From Cranoglanis bouderius (taxonomy: Eukaryota > Chordata > Actinopteri > Siluriformes > Cranoglanididae), in the NCBI GenBank assembly GCA_023630585.1, contig CM042566.1, positions 4,175,754 through 4,239,753 of the forward strand: a stretch of 64,000 bases of DNA, written 5' to 3'. Of this stretch, positions 41,701 to 55,623 are shown piece by piece; positions within the stretch are counted from its first letter, which is position 1, and every line of letters starts with the position of its first letter. The translations under genes and the position numbers were made by a program. Under the pieces are notes generated by a model. The model saw nothing but the letters and a program-made list of their open reading frames with translations. It was not told the origin of the DNA and searched no databases.

Positions 41701-42788
41701 ATTTGGATGTGATAGGTTCAGGTTATTGAGAAAGTACTGAGACAATTTATGTTTTAAATGGAAAAATTGATTTAGCATTTAAATCAAATTTGACACAAAC
41801 ACCATATATAATACCATATAATACCATATAAATACCAATTATAGTCAGCCATTCACTTGGAGTGAAACATTTAAAAATCACATTAAAATCACAAGTACCT
41901 TAAGGATTTATTGTACAAATATATACAGTACAGTCTTGTTTTCTCTCAGTGAATGTTGAAGTGTAAATTATATTTTATGCAGGTTTCACCAGAGCAGTTC
42001 TGTGACAAAATCTGGGCAGGTGACTTACACTACAAGGAGCACGAGTGTGACTTTCTTGCTGCTTATGTGGCCATCTGTTACACTCACCAGATTTGCTTCA
42101 GCTGGAGGAAAAGCAACTTCTGCCGTGAGTCTTCACATAGACAAATATAAACACACATGTATATACCAGATCTCATGCACTAGCTCTAGATTGTGTTCAC
42201 ATTCATGCACATTTCGCGTTTTTTTATTGCGTGTTTGTTCGTACATGGCAGCTCTGAAGTGTCCGCCTGGTAAAGAGTATAAGCCGTGTGTCAACACATG
42301 CAAGACGATGACGTGTCAGAATCGAGATTATTATGAGGAAACCACCTGTTCTTCCATTCGAGAGGAGTGTGTGTGTAAGAGTGGTACCATCCTGCACCGA
42401 GCTGACTCCGCCTTCTGTGTCACTGAGGACCAGTGTGGTGAGAAATCAAGGGCTCATGTAATGAAAAATGTAGAAATAAAGGATAAAGTCACTAGTCTGG
42501 GTGTGGCAGGGTTAGAGATAGAATGGTTAAGTGATATCAGATTAAATCATTATTATCCTAAAGACATGCTATTAGGCTTTTATTTATTATAGATTTTATT
42601 TATTATTGATTTTGCTCCAGTATGGCATTTACATTGTGCATATCCCAGCTTCATCAAGGAGTCAGTGGTAGTCTGGTATTTTAGGCATTTAAATGCTTAA
42701 TCTTTCAGACAATTGCACAGAACCCTAACTGAACTATTTCTGATTAGTGGCAAATATGTTGCATTTTCGTATGTTATAAGTTATGAAC

Positions 42789-42859
<71 letters not shown>

Positions 42860-44031
42860 CAACATGTGCATGTCAGTGTGTACGGATAACGATGGTTCCC
42901 CGCGGGCCCCAGGGGAGGTGTGGAACGGTTCTCTGCGAGGCTGCTGTCTGTTCACCTGCCTGGAGAATGGCAGTGTCGTCCCGGTGGAGCCCGAGTGTCC
43001 TCCTGAGCCTGCCCCTCTGTGTGAGCGTGAGGGCGAATACTACATCGATGTGCTGGAGGAGGGCGCTTGCTGCCCAAAAAAGATTTGCGGTACACACAAA
43101 CACACACACAACAATACAAACAAAATATGTGCCAGCTTCTGAGCATGTATGTCTATGGGCTAACATGTATATATGTGTGTATGTATATAGAGTGCAACCT
43201 AACCATTTGCCAGAATGACATTCCTACCTGTGAGATTGGGAACAAGCTGGTGATTGGCTATAGCACCCTCTCCTGCTGTCCTGAATATCGATGTGGTTAG
43301 ATAAGTTCTGATGCATCATTAATTCACTTTTAAAATATAACGCCTTCCCATTTAGGTGGAAATAATACATCTGAGGTCTATATTTTGTTACAGAATGTGA
43401 CCCCCTGTCCTGTCCCAGTGTCCCAATGCCAGAATGCAAAGAGGACCAGTTCTTGGTAGAGGTCAGAGGGCAGCATGCTTGCTGCTATAACTATTTATGT
43501 GGTAAGAAGGCTTTGATGGGTAAGCTTTTGGTGCTTATCATTAGCAATCAAGAGATGGCTTCCATAGCTAGATTGACAAATAGTGTTTTATATATAACCT
43601 TTCATAGAGCCTGGCCAAATTCGGACAAATAGTTGGGGTGAAAAGACTAAGTTGAGTGTGAAGAGGAAATTCATGAGGAAAAAAGTGAAATACAAGTCAA
43701 TCAGCATGAATGGAAATGACAGGGTAAAAAGAGAAGAGTACAGTTTTAGGATTTAAAAAAAATAGGATTACTCACCACATCTCTGTACTTCTCAGTTGAG
43801 CCGATTTAAACCCTTTTCAGCTTTATCACATCGCAGGCTAATTTGTAAGCGATTTTGGAATCGACTAAACTGTGTATTAGAGTGTGTAGCAGGGGTTCTC
43901 AAATTATTTGCAGCCAAGGACCCCTTTAGAAGTAAAAAAAAAAAAAGAAATCCAGACCCCCTCAGTATATATTTATTTCATGAACTATTCAGATATTAAG
44001 TCCATTAGTGAAAAGTGTATTATATTTTTCT

Positions 44032-44130
<99 letters not shown>

Positions 44131-45387
44131 TTCCAAGTTGACATTATTATTTATAGGGGTATTTAGTTTTAAGTTAATATTTTGGTTAAATCCATTCACT
44201 TCAAGTCAAACATGCTAATGACTATAGGAACATGATAATAATTGCTTGATAATAAATACGTCTGGAACAAAATTTAAAAAAAGTTATAGGGGATCAAATA
44301 AAAATGGTTCCTGCATAGGATTAAAAAAAAGAAAAAAAAAAGAACTCCCACTTCATATCTGTAATAGTCACTGTTGCCCTGCCTCCATGGGACTGTAAAT
44401 CACCATCTCTTACTTAACATGAGTGACCTCTGGCTGCTTTCTCGCTTCATGTTGTGGCCATGTATGGAAATTATTCATGTTTTTATTACAGTAATATCCC
44501 ATGTTACTATATGCAATACAAGAATTCAAACTGCACTGTGGCTCAACTGAAATAATAACACTTAAGATGTGTTTAAAATGGTGAAAAAATAAACTTTGGT
44601 CTATGTATGTGGGTGTCCATCTTGTTAGAGTAATGTGATTTAATTTGAAACTTGAGTTTTAATCATTTTAATCACTACATGTATGGCTTGAAACTGAACA
44701 TCATGAGTGTTTAGGCTCCCTGAAAATGATTCATTCCTGAATATGGTTGATATAGTCTCTAATATGATTTGAGTTTTTAAATTGCAATATGTATCATATC
44801 GTGTGTGTACTACAGTGTGCGAGTCCTGTATGGAGCCTATCCCAATGTGTCCGCCTGGAGAGATTTTGATTGTGGATATGAACACTACTCATCACTGCTG
44901 CCCGCATTATCATTGTGGTAATTGAACACACACAAACACACACAAAATCAAATGGTACTAACTAATGAAGCAATCAAATATAACTTGTGCTTTGGACATA
45001 GAAATGTGAACACACATTGGATTCATCAGTGAACATAAACTAGTAAATTATTAATTTAGCTAGTTACCACATAGCTGTAAAGTCTTTAGGTGTTATTAAT
45101 TTAATTGGTAATTTCCTAAGAACTACTGTGCAAGACTACAGTTACATTGTAATTACACTTGGGGCGATTACTAATTGAACTTTCTCAAAAATGTCAACAA
45201 CTTGTGAATTCAAAATATCAGAAAAATACGAGTGGATCATTAGTGTGAAATTTTCCTCACAAATACGGTAAACACAAGAGTCTTAATGATTAATAAGAGG
45301 GCAGATTGCAACCTTACAGTGCTGTATATACAGTACATCATCAACTTTCTTTTAATCAAATATTAAAGCATAAGTTAAATATACATT

Positions 45388-45420
<33 letters not shown>

Positions 45421-46238
45421 GTGTGTGATATGAGCCTGTGTCCTGAGCCCAGCATTAGCTGTGCTACTGGTACTGCACTTGTGAAGAGGCTTGTACCTGG
45501 CAGCTGCTGTCCAGACATCCACTGTGGTAATATTTCTAGGCACACAGATCCCTCATATACTATATATTCATACAAATGCATTGATCTGATTTGTTCACAA
45601 TACTGTTGTCTCTCCCTCAGAGTGCCAGTGTGACAGTATCGTACGGCCTCAATGCACTGTGGTGAGATCCTGTTCACAGCATGTCGCGCGTATTTCTCTA
45701 CCTATTCCATAACTTGGGTGGTCACACCATACAGGAAACACAAATTCTATGCACACTTACATAAATGTATTGAAATCTAAGCAACATTGTTTGTTTTTGT
45801 TGAGCAATATCTCTTAGTTCTCATTTAATTTATGGAAATTGTTAACATATAAACATATAACATTTGCATTTTTTATATATATATATAAAATGTTGTTGTT
45901 TTCTACTCATCTTGGAACTGTTGGATTTAAAAAATAAATAAATCTACAAATTCTATGAATGGTCATTTCTTCTAGTCAGCATGTTTAGGCTTCCAAACTT
46001 GTCAGACATAACAACAGTAACTACACATTGAGTAATTGAGTAATTGAGTTTAAAAAAACAAACAAAAAAAAGGACAGAAATTATACACAACTGTTTGGTA
46101 AAAGTTCAATATTATATTTTATCTAATTTCTCTAAGTGACCTTCGATTTTTTTGTTTTGTGTTTGTCAGGGAGAAATTCAAGTTGAGGAGCCAGATCACA
46201 ACAGTACCTGTGGCTGCACTCAGTACTTGTGTGGTAAG

Positions 46239-46284
<46 letters not shown>

Positions 46285-46357
46285 TACACTGATCACTGTG
46301 ATTTTGCATCATAAATGATCGTACTTAAAATATGTTCTCCTTCTGGGTGTGCACCTG

Positions 46358-46436
<79 letters not shown>

Positions 46437-49400
46437 AGAAGGCAGATGTATGTTTATTTCAGGAAGTGACTGTGCTGAGTCCAGGCCAGTCCATGGTGCA
46501 GTACGTTGAGGGAGAGCTGTGTTATACTGTGCAGTGCCTCACACACCGAGACCCCGACACGGGTTTCTACGCCATGGACGTGACCACTTCAAACTGCTCT
46601 GAAAAGTGTGAACCTGTGAGTCCTACACACACTATGTACAATATTCCGTCCTATATTGAAAATAATTTAGACATAACCCTAAAGTATATATGGTTTAATA
46701 GGTTTTAACAGATTATGAAGCATTCTTTAAGATGTATTTGCATGCACAGAAAAAAACAAAACAGGTTAATCAAGTGTAAAGCCTGCTATTAGGGTTTAAG
46801 GAATCCTTTAAACAACTATAAGCTTGGACACGGACGCCTAGAACTAAAGAAAAGGCTGTAATTACGCAAATAATTATGAATACATGTGAAGCATATCTAT
46901 AAGGCTAATACTTTGGTATTCATTTAAATGCTGAGGACATTTTACAGAACTTGTCAGGTGTGAACATTTACATGTATAAGGATACCTAAGAACCAGTGAA
47001 TTAGGATAGGAAGCTGAAATGATTGAAATTGTTGTATTTAACTGTTTTCTAATGCTTCTCTTGACCCTGATTACAAATAGATAAATACAGTATAATGTAA
47101 CACGTGTATGTATATTACATATTTTATACGTATTACATATATTACATGTATTAAATGTGTAGATCCGAGTGCTGTGTATGGGTTTGGTCACCTGTATTTT
47201 GTTGATTGCTTTTATAGCACCAGGTGTATGTCCCGTCCTCTGACCCCCATGTGTGTTGTGGCTCGTGTAAAAACGTCTCATGCTCATTTACCAGTGAAAA
47301 TGGAACTACAGAAGTATTTACGGTATACCTGACTCTCTTTTATTAAATATAATACACACATACAGTACAAGGGTCTTCAAAACAGCAATTGATTGATTGA
47401 TTGCAAGCAACTTTATTTCTCTCTCATTATATAATAATAACAATAATGTTCTTAAAATATGGCCTAGAAATTTATTTACACTAGTTTCATTGTGAAATTT
47501 ATTTGAATGTAGTAATTTGGACTATTGTTCATAACTTTAGAGTTTTATTTCTGCCTTTATGAGACAACATAGTTAGAGTATAAGGATAATGTTTATGCAT
47601 TTTAAGAATCTTCTTTCAATGCAAAAAGTCATGTCTCGGCTTTGGCCCATATATTGTATAGTATAGTTCTTTCACTTACATTTAAACCTTAAATGAAGCT
47701 CAGGTGTGTGTGTGATTATAGGCAGGTAGCTCTTGGGTGTCTAATTGCACACGTTTCGACTGCATCGAGACAGCAGTGGGAGCGGTGATCCTCGCCTCTG
47801 GAGTCGTCTGCCCTCCTTTCAATGACACAGAGTGTATTCAGGTCTGTAGAAAAATCAAAGTATTCTTAGTCATTCTGAAAGTGGATGTTTTTATAAACCC
47901 ATGTTTACAATCCTCACGATCTCTTTTCAGAATGGTGGTGTGGTGCAGACCTACGTTGATGGCTGCTGCAAGACGTGTAAGTATTCAGGTGGGGTGGTGG
48001 CTTTTTGTAGTTTATGGTGGTTTGCTGTATGCTGATTGGATGATGGAGGTGGCCGTGGTGCCTTTTTGGTTTTGGCTGCTGGTTTCGCTCTGTGGTTGAA
48101 CTGAGTCCTGCTGTCCTGGAGGAAATGAAGCCCCTCTGTCTCTGTCTCTGTCTTTTTATTTCTATTCCTCACTCCATCATCAAATATTTTTTCTCTTACA
48201 CTACATTCAGAAAAATATTTTGGAGATAAGCAATATATGTATTGGTAGGAAGAGATTAAAAAGGATTCTGTAGCTCTACTAACAAGACCAGGGCTAACCT
48301 TTAGGTTGCAAGATATTTTTTCTTAATTCCTGGACTGTATTTTATGTTTGCTGGGTGTATTAGCTTTGGAACTAGCTGGGTTCTGTGCTAGGCTGCTGAG
48401 GTTTTTAATTATGGCTGTTAAGTAGGGCTGCATGATAAAAATGTATACTCGTGATTATTTTTGCTCAGTATAGAAATCGTGATTCTTTAACTTTTATTAT
48501 TGTAAATGAACCAAAAAAAAACAGCTTTTGTTTCATATCATATTGTCTGAATTCTCAGTAGACAAAATACATTCCCTGGATAGTGCAATAAAGCCCAATC
48601 CTTCCACATTATCACAATGCATTGCGATTTCTTTTAGCTCAAAATGTACTTGACAGGATGGATACCGGAGCGACTGACTTTGTATAGACGTACAGTGGGG
48701 GAAAAAAGTATTTGATCCCCTGCTGATTTTGTACGTTTGCCCACTGACAAAGAAGTGATCAGTCTATAATTTTAATGGTAGGTGTATTTTAACAGTGAGA
48801 GACAGAATAACAACAAAAAAATCCAGAAAAGCGCATTTCAATAAAGTTATAAATTGATTTGCATTTTAAAGAGGGAAATAAGTATTTGACCCCTTCGACT
48901 TAGTACTTGGTGGCAAAACCCTTGTTGACAATAACAGAGGTCAGACGTTTCTTGTAGTTGGCCACCAGGTTTGCACACATCTCAGGAGGGATCAAATACT
49001 TTTTTCCCCCACTGTAAATGTAAAATTAAATACTAATATAGTTTTGTGGTTTCAGGTTCTGTAATTTGTAACATTTGAATTGTTTATGTAAAGGCGAGTC
49101 CTGATGATCTGCTTCCAGAGCACTCACTAATAAGTGACCGTGTCTCTTTTATTGCTGCCCGCCAGTTAGTGCTCTATACAGAAAAGTGCAAATAGTATAA
49201 TATGAACTGGCTGAGGGAACGATTTGTTGAGCTATGCTATATTTAATTGATTGAGGCCAAAAATAGTGATTAAAACTAAAATATAATTAATTATGCAGCC
49301 CTAGAATTGAGGTCCTAGACTGATTTTGTAGGATTAAAAACCCATGAAGCAGCTTAAGGAAGGAAATCAGTTATAGACACTTTATAGGTCGCTTATTCAT

Positions 49401-49971
49401 ACTTACATACAGAGTTATCCAAAACTAGCATGACTAGCGGTTTGCATGAATCTGTCTTTAATGATCTGTTCATAAAACTCCACCAGGACCTTTCGATTAG
49501 ACTGGAATTTGCATGCTTGGGGAACTAAGAGATGGCTTTGAGGAGACGCTCTGGCATGTGCCCTTTCTGTTTGTGTTGTTTTTTTGACGTTTATAAATCG
49601 TTATATGTTTAAGTTAATGTATCTGTAAATATGTGTTGCGGTGAGAGTTTCTGTGTCTGCATGCATGCGAGTGTGTGAGGGCATGCGGTTTAGTTGTTGC
49701 GGGTTTTTCCTGTGGGGTGGCTGCTATGCTTCGAGTACTCCAAGGTGAGGGATGAGTTGTGGGATTTCTGTCCTGCTCGACACAGTGAGTGCATGCTGGG
49801 AAGGCAGCGTTTGTGACCTGTGGTCAATGTGTGAAATTGTAAATATGACCCTGTGTGTTTCTCAGGTGCTGGACTTGGTTTGTTACCTTTTTCCATTAGT
49901 CCAGTAACTCCCACTGCTAGTACTAACTGTGACACAGGTACTTTCCAACCCTCTTCCTCTCTTTTACTATA

Positions 49972-50037
<66 letters not shown>

Positions 50038-53000
50038 ACCCAATTCATATTAAAAATGACTTATACCAACTTTAAGGAACTAAAAATGCTGATAAATAGG
50101 AATGCATCGATACTGATACTGGTGCCAGCGAATCAGTCCCATACAATGCTCATTTACTTGTACTTGGAGTTTGTTTTCCATTATTTGTTTTAGTTTCTAG
50201 ATATCCAGAAGTATTGTATTGCTTTTGAGAAGAGTTTTGAGTATTGAAACTGATATTTACCAGTTCTGATAAAAATTGTTCTGATACCCACATTTTGTAC
50301 TACCTGACACTGTGTGACATAAGCCTAGTTTAACCATGATAATGAACAGACAATGATCTAGATGTTTTTCATGATTAATGATGGCAATCATAGCGAAGCA
50401 GACTGCAAACTGTGCTCTGTGAAAAGAGAACAAACTACAGCACCTTCCTACAGTGGTGTGCAAGCAGTATATTTAATAGAGACCGCGAGGATGGTTGAGC
50501 TGAGCAGAGCAGTGTAGAGCAGTATCAGTGAGCATGGTCAGTAACAGTGAGAGCAAGGTGCTATGCACTGTGCATACACAAAGGTAGCATGAAGCAGTGA
50601 AGAGAACGTGCAGGGAAACTATCGCATGTCAGACCACATTTACTGATACTGCTCTGTTCAACCGGAGATTGGCTTCTGTTTAATCAGCATAACATCTTAA
50701 ACATAAAAGTCAGCATGAGGAGTTCAATGATAGCATCACATGCCAGCAACCAACATAAACAGAGCTGAATAATATGTTTCATAACAAAACATTGACTGTT
50801 ACTGAGTCTGAAAACAATGGCATTGATGTGTCCTTATTGATAACTGGTAATACCTGTTGATGTTATTTTGCATTGTCGAAAATGAAACACACACCAATAG
50901 AGCTCTGTGCACCAATGATCCTTTTGCACACCATTCTTTCACAGCTGTATCTGTCATTGGCTCCCAGTCTGCCTAAATGCTGTAACTTCTCACAAAAGAT
51001 TAAATGAAAAAGTCATTTATATTTATTTATGGTTATGGTGAACATACAGTATACAGTGGGGGGGAAAAGTATCTGATCTCCTGCTGATTTTGTACGTTTG
51101 CCCACTGACAAAGAAATGATCAGTCTCTAATTTTAATGGTAGGTGTATTTTAACAGTGAGAGACAGAATAACAACAAAAAAAATCCAGAACAGCGCATTT
51201 CAATAAAGTTATAAATTGATTTGCATTTTAATGAGTGAAATAAGTATTTGACCCCTTCGACTTAGTACTTGGTGGCAAAACCCTTGTTGGCAATCACAGA
51301 GGTCAGACGTTTCTTGTAGTTGGCCACCAGGTTTGCACACATCTCAGGAGGGATTTTGTCCCACTCCTCTTTGCAGATCCTCTGCAAGTCATTAAGGTCA
51401 TTTTCAATGCCCTGGCTGAGGGAAGAAGGTTCTCACCCAAGATTTGACGGTACATGGCCCCGTCCATCGTCCCTTTGATGCGGTGCAGTTGTCCTGTCCC
51501 CTTAGGAGAAAAACACCCCCAAAGCATAATGTTCCCACCTCCATATTTGATGGTGGGGATGGTGTTATGACTTGGGGTCATAGGCAGCATTCCTCCTCCT
51601 CCAAACACGGTGAGTTGAGTTGATACCAAAGAGATCTGACCACACCTGACCACAACACTTTCACCCAGTTCTCCTCTGAATCATTCAGGCAAACTTCAGA
51701 CGGGCCTGTACATGTGCTTTCTTGAGCAGGGGGACCTTGCGGGCGCTGCAGGATTTAAGTCCTTCACGGCGTAGTGTGTTACCAGTTGTTTTCTTGGTGA
51801 CTATGGTCCCAGCTGCCTGGAGATCATTAACAAGATCCTCCTGTGTAGTTCTGGGCTGATTCCTCACCGTTCTCATGATCATTGAAACTCCACGAGGTGA
51901 GATCTTGCATGGAGCCCCAGACCGAGGGAGACTGACAGTTTCTTCCATTTGTGAATAATCGCACCAACTGTTGTCACCTTCTCACCAAGCTGCTTGGCAA
52001 TGGTCTTGTAGCCCATTCCAGCCTTGTGTAGGTCTACAATCTTGTCCCTGACATCCTTGGACAGCTCTTTGGTCTTGGCCATGGTGGAGAGTTTGGAATC
52101 TGATTGATTGATTGCTTCTGTGGACAGGTGTCTTTTTACAGGTAACAAACTGAGATTAGGAGCAATTCCTTTAAGAGAGTGCTCCGAATCTCAGGTCATT
52201 ACCTGTGTAAAAGACACCTGGGAGCCAGAAATCTTGCTGATTGATAGGGGATCAAATACTTATTTCCCTCATTAAAATGCAAATCAATTTATAACTTTTT
52301 TGAAATGCATTTTTCTGGATTTTTTTGTTGTTATTCTGTCTCTCACTGTTAAAATACACCTACCATTAAAATTATAGACTGATCATTTCTTTGTCAGTGG
52401 GTAAACGTACAAAATCAGCAGGGGATCAAATACTTTTTTCCTCCACTGTATGTCTTTACTAGCACCATGATTTCTGCCAAGTCCTTGGAACTGCAATATT
52501 CATAAGTGAGTGGTACATGACCTGTATGTTTTCTTTGGTTCTTACTTTTGTACTATGTTACAGGCAAATGTGTACACATATTTAAAATAAATAATACAGT
52601 TTCCTTTTATTACATTGGAATTTCAGCAAATCACTTTGCTTAAAAGTTCAGTATTGAAATGCTTTTGAATATTAATGAGTCTATAGTGATACAGTGTGAC
52701 AGACAGTTATCCATAGTCACACAGCACATTCGTAGAGCGTGTGTACATATTTTAGGTGACCAGAGATTCATGTTTATAAAAAACAAACAAACAAACAAAC
52801 GAAAAAAAAACATGCCCTCTGACACCCAGTTAGGGTGAATCCAAAATTTTCTCTCATACACTTTATATGCTCAGTACACAGGATATATCTTGGCGCCATT
52901 TGATTCAACAGATTCAACTGCCAAGTGTGTGTATGTGTACATCTCCCATAGCTGTTCAATAGAGTTGAGATATTGAGACTGTGAAAGCCATAGCATATGA

Positions 53001-55583
53001 TTTACAACATTTTCATCCTCGTCACATCGTTCAGTGAGCCCTCGTGCTCTGTGAATGGGGGGGCGGGTTTATCCTGGAAGAGACCACTCCCCCATCAGGA
53101 TAGAAATGTTTTCAGTTCAGAAAGTGTAGATGAGCTCTTTTCCTTAGGTTTCCTCACGTCATTTCTCCCAGTGCTACAGGTAGCGATGTCCTTAATGCTA
53201 TGTCCATTGTTGTTGAAGTGTCTTGCCACTGGAAAGGAGAAATCCTTCATTATGATGGTATGAAGATGCTTGACAAAATGATCAGCCTCAGTCTCCACTT
53301 GGTTTCTCGGATGTTCAGATGCATGCGAGATGAGTAACAAAAATGGATACTTTGGGGACTGTAATTTTGGTGGCTATGTTAATAAATCTGTAAGCAGAAC
53401 ATCTTGAACGGTTACATGCAGAGGTACCATGCTTATTATTTGCCAGATTATTTAATTCACTGCCGATAAGCATGTCATTGTACTTTAGTTGTAATATTAG
53501 ACGTATTAAAAGTTAAGTGTAGTACACAAAGTTTGGAAACAGGATGTGTTGGACAAAAGTCCATCAGCTGTGCAAGCAAACAGTGCATGATTCTGAGACA
53601 CAAGGGGTGAAAGGCTTGCACCCTGCATACCACACACTCCACCACACACTTCAGCACTTGTCCCTCCCGCTTGGCACAGATGTAGAGTACAAATCAGTGA
53701 TTTATGGCATGTTGAAATGTGCTGATAAGGTGCAAATTCACCTCTGAAAAATGAATTTAAATGAAATGCCCTTATTGGTGTTGGAGAAAATAACTTCAGA
53801 CTCCTATATACTGTATTGCCTACATTTCTTTTAAAGCTAGCCGGTCTTAGCAAAGACTACAGCTAACAGCTACGTGGGACATGGCATCACCATGGAGACA
53901 GACTTGTCAATCAAATGGAGTCTCCAAGGTTTAAGTACAATAGTGGAGCTGAAAAGCCACTGAGTCTATTATGTGTTTGTAAGTAAATGAAAAACTGTGT
54001 GTGAGACACAAGAGCGAAATACCGTGTCTGTGAGTAGATGGGAGTGTGTACGCAATAACGGAGTGCACATCCACAGTGTAAATCCATGTACTTATTATCA
54101 TTATAAGACCAGGCCAAAATTAGACAAGCATAATGATTCTCTTTTTGCACTAATCAGTTAGTAAGTATGTATCGAAAGCTTCTTTTTATTTTTAACTATT
54201 TAGCATTAGCTATTGTGTCTGTAGTGAACTCTGCAAAATAAAAAACAACGCTGATCTTTTCACTTGAGAGATTTTTTCCCCTGACGTTTTCTTCTGGCCT
54301 GTTCGAGTGGGCGGGGTTATATTGTAAGTAGGTGACATGAGGTAATTCCATGTACGAATCAGAATTCAATCAAAGAAACTGAAGTGATTTCTTTTTAGCT
54401 CATTGCGCCTCTTTGAGCGACTGTGCTCTGCATCTAGCATTGTATACAGCATTCTTAGAGCAATAGTATCTGTGGTCATGGTTAGTAGTTCTTTTTTCCC
54501 CATTTTCTTCCCAATTTGGTGACCTGCCAGTTGCCACCTACTCTCCCCATCATACAACACCTACCAACTGGGGAGGGTGAAGGTTTAACACGTGCTTCCT
54601 CCGAGAAAGGTGAAGCCAGCCAATCACATCTTTTCGATCTGCTACTCATGCTGCGTCATAGGGAGGCATAACACATTTGGAAGAAAAGGGTTATCTGCCC
54701 TCTTCTCCATACATGAGCTCACAGACACCAATGATTGGCTAGTATTGCTGTGATTGACATGGGAGACAGAGTATATCATCCATCCCACCCAGAGTGCACA
54801 GACAGTTTTGCTCTCTTGCATGGCTGTAGCATCATGTTCAACAGTTGTTCTAGACATTTTATGCCTAGCTGTAAAAGGCCTCTGGGTAATTATCCAGTAA
54901 GTAGCTGCCGTGATCAGTGATTATAGGACATTAAAGCTTTTATAATGCACTAACCCTTTCGCTGCTTCACCACTGCAGTGCCGGTTGCAGTATGATGCTT
55001 TGCTAATCATATTCATAATCACTGTAGCTTTTAAACTAGCTAAACCCAGGAAGCAGAAATCACTCTTACCTTTTTTTCACCACGCCAATAGTAATATATT
55101 CAAATAATTGGAAATGCTTCACTGTGTCATTCCTGTCTTCTTTACGCCACTCTTGCTAGGTGATTTCAGTTGCTAGGGAGATACAAGTGTCAATCATTAT
55201 GCAATGTGATACACCCAGTGTTGTAATTGGCTAGAATTAAATTGTTCTTAAGGATATATTTTTCTTGAATTTCCTCTTTGTTAATACTTACTAAATGACT
55301 TTTCATATTTGAAACCATTTTGACAGAATTTAAATGCTAGATATTGCAGAGTTGTTGTTTTTTTAAGACAAAGTGTATGATATACTGTAATTGTGTGTTT
55401 GTGTGTTTCCATTACACTGCCTTTCTCCATGTGTATAGGTAAAGAGGATGGTAAAACATGCAAAAGGGTTGCCATCAGGACCACTATCAGGAAAGATGAC
55501 TGCAGAAGTAATGCACCAGTGAGTGAGATTTGCTTCAATCCAACACTGGCTAATCATCTATTTAATCATCCAGTCCTCATTTC

Positions 55584-55623
<40 letters not shown>

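Larger units (their letters stand above)
39665..41982. other. Intron 42 background
   Basis: Besides the SINE and Tc1 elements listed, about 1 kb of AT-rich sequence without recognisable content. Confidence 0.5.
52449..55438. other. 3' part of intron 55
   Basis: Apart from the fragments at 53040 and 54500, no gene or element is recognised. Confidence 0.5.

Noticed and set aside
43908..44141. Alternating Tyr-Ile open frames
   Set aside because: Translation of the (TA)n microsatellite.
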